Shown one piece after another: positions 12,751-13,520 of a DNA stretch of 13,520 nt; positions within the stretch are counted from its first letter, which is position 1; each line of letters begins with the position of its first letter. The notes beneath the pieces were generated by a model. That model made no database searches. It was not told the DNA's origin and saw only the letters and a list, made by a program, of their open reading frames with translations. The stretch is from CAIOHW01 sp046317855 (GTDB lineage: Bacteria; Bdellovibrionota; UBA1018), in NCBI GenBank assembly GCA_046317855.1, contig JBKCVM010000101.1:1-13520 (forward strand), written 5' to 3'. The position numbers and the translations under genes were made by a program.

Positions 12751-13520
12751 CTAGCCCTGCATAAAAGAGGCCGTGCCGCAGCTCGTAGCATAGGCTTGCA
12801 GATAACGACTCGAGAGCGGACGGCCCATGGACTTTGCAAGCTCCAAGCTCGCTCGACAAACGACCTCTAGATCTACACCTGACTGGATTCCAAGACCCTG
12901 GAGCATGTACAGTAGGTCCTCGGTGGCAAGATTTCCGGTCGCTCCCGGCGCAAACGGGCATCCACCCAGCCCCCCCGCTGAAGCATCTACAGTGGAGACG
13001 CCCCATTCGAGGGCCCGGTAGGTGTTGGCAAGTGCTGTCCCTCGCGTGTCATGAAAGTGCACTGCAGTGGCTGCGGCTCCTGCTGCCTTTAAAAAAGGGC
13101 CCACGACTGCATCCACGTCGCGGGGAGTTGCAACCCCAATGGTATCCCCTAGAGAAACCTGATCCACGCCGAGCTTGAGCAGCCGCTCTGCAACCTTTAA
13201 CGCCTGCCGTGGAGCGATTTTTCCTTCATAAGGACATCCAAAAACAGTTGAGACGTAGCCTCGAGTCCTCAGCTTTTGCTTTCGAGCCTCTGAAAGCACT
13301 TCAGCAATTTGCGCCAGTGACTCATCAATCGACATATTGATGTTACGTTGATTAAATCTCGGGCTTGCCGCAGTGAACACCGCAATATTTTTGACTCCAG
13401 AAGCCAGAGCCCGCTCCAGACCCTTAGCATTAGGAACTAATGCCCAAAACCTAGGCCCCCGTGAGACAGAAAGGCCTGCAAAAACGCTCTCGGTCAGCGC
13501 CATTTGAGGAACCCTGTCCG
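12751..13520 (-). CDS. mvaB: Hydroxymethylglutaryl-CoA lyase (5' end outside window)
   Basis: About 255 visible residues of a protein that normally has about 300; the frame stays open to the window edge. The edge residues DRVPQMA align with the family's PKWVPQMAD, so the ATG at 13503 is internal and not the start. Motifs are RNINMSIDESL, RGYVSTVFGCPYEG, VSLGDTIGV, HFHDTRGTALAN (metal-binding His pair) and GGLGGCPFAPGATGNLATED with the active-site Cys. The enzyme cleaves HMG-CoA to acetyl-CoA and acetoacetate, the last step of leucine breakdown. The DIR..EGLQ metal-ligand N-terminus is not in view. The dksA-like gene follows after 7 bp, so this enzyme probably shares a transcript with a transcription factor and a two-component system. 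A leucine-catabolic (liu) cluster may lie upstream outside the window. Confidence 0.93.
   Translation of the reverse strand, partial: DRVPQMALTESVFAGLSVSRGPRFWALVPNAKGLERALASGVKNIAVFTAASPRFNQRNINMSIDESLAQIAEVLSEARKQKLRTRGYVSTVFGCPYEGKIAPRQALKVAERLLKLGVDQVSLGDTIGVATPRDVDAVVGPFLKAAGAAATAVHFHDTRGTALANTYRALEWGVSTVDASAGGLGGCPFAPGATGNLATEDLLYMLQGLGIQSGVDLEVVCRASLELAKSMGRPLSSRYLQAYATSCGTASFMQG

Noticed and set aside
12744..12839. A 32-residue extension of the DksA-like protein
   Set aside because: It lies within the HMG-CoA lyase coding sequence and is Arg/Ala/Cys-rich and unlike the DksA N-terminus.
13501..13503. ATG as start of the HMG-CoA lyase gene
   Set aside because: The reading frame continues to the window edge with DRVPQ, which matches the family just before this Met, so the gene is simply cut by the window.
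1..13520. CRISPR array, tRNA, rRNA, transposase or phage genes
   Set aside because: I saw no regularly spaced repeats, no cloverleaf or rRNA-like stretches, no transposase or integrase motifs, and nearly all bases are accounted for by coding sequence.

Overview
This window is a dense bacterial chromosome segment. Protein-coding genes fill almost all of it and no gap exceeds about 110 bp. I see no rRNA, tRNA, CRISPR array, insertion sequence or integrase. Moderate GC, many small lipoproteins and exported proteins, two NtrC-type two-component systems and a transglutaminase-elicitor-like lipoprotein suggest a free-living Gram-negative of the former Deltaproteobacteria (Bdellovibrionota or Myxococcota type). 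That placement is inference from protein style; no marker gene proves it.

Layout, left to right. (1) 1-2321, minus strand: a polytopic sensor histidine kinase and, 8 bp overlapping its end, the receiver domain of an NtrC-like response regulator that runs off the window. (2) 2377-4144, plus strand: a membrane-anchored Ig-like protein, a RadC-like JAB/MPN protein with a degenerate helix-hairpin-helix, and a DTW-domain tRNA aminocarboxypropyltransferase (TapT family). The last two overlap by 94 bp in different frames. (3) 4141-5204, minus strand: an exported protein of unknown function and a coupled small membrane protein. (4) 5273-6769, plus strand: two unrelated lipoproteins separated by a 55-nt near-palindromic hairpin. 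(5) 9066-6754, minus strand: a three-gene envelope operon of a Cys-rich exported protein, a transglutaminase-elicitor-like lipoprotein and a PlsC acyltransferase. (6) 13520-9173, minus strand: HMG-CoA lyase (5' end outside), a DksA/TraR zinc-finger protein, a KinB-like membrane histidine kinase and an AlgB-like sigma54 activator, tightly packed in that order.

The most interesting point is regulatory. Six bases after the stop codon of the AlgB-like sigma54 activator lies a near-perfect sigma54 promoter (TGGCAT-N5-TTGCT, GG-N10-GC spacing) facing the envelope operon. A one-mismatch sigma54-like site (TAGCAC-N5-TTGCA) lies correctly placed before the strong Shine-Dalgarno of the lipoprotein gene at 5273. 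A weaker one precedes the RadC-like gene. A plausible model is that the KinB/AlgB-like pair, co-transcribed with a DksA-like factor and a leucine/acyl-CoA catabolic enzyme, switches on a set of envelope lipoproteins and a phospholipid acyltransferase. The sites are read directly from sequence; the regulatory link is inference.
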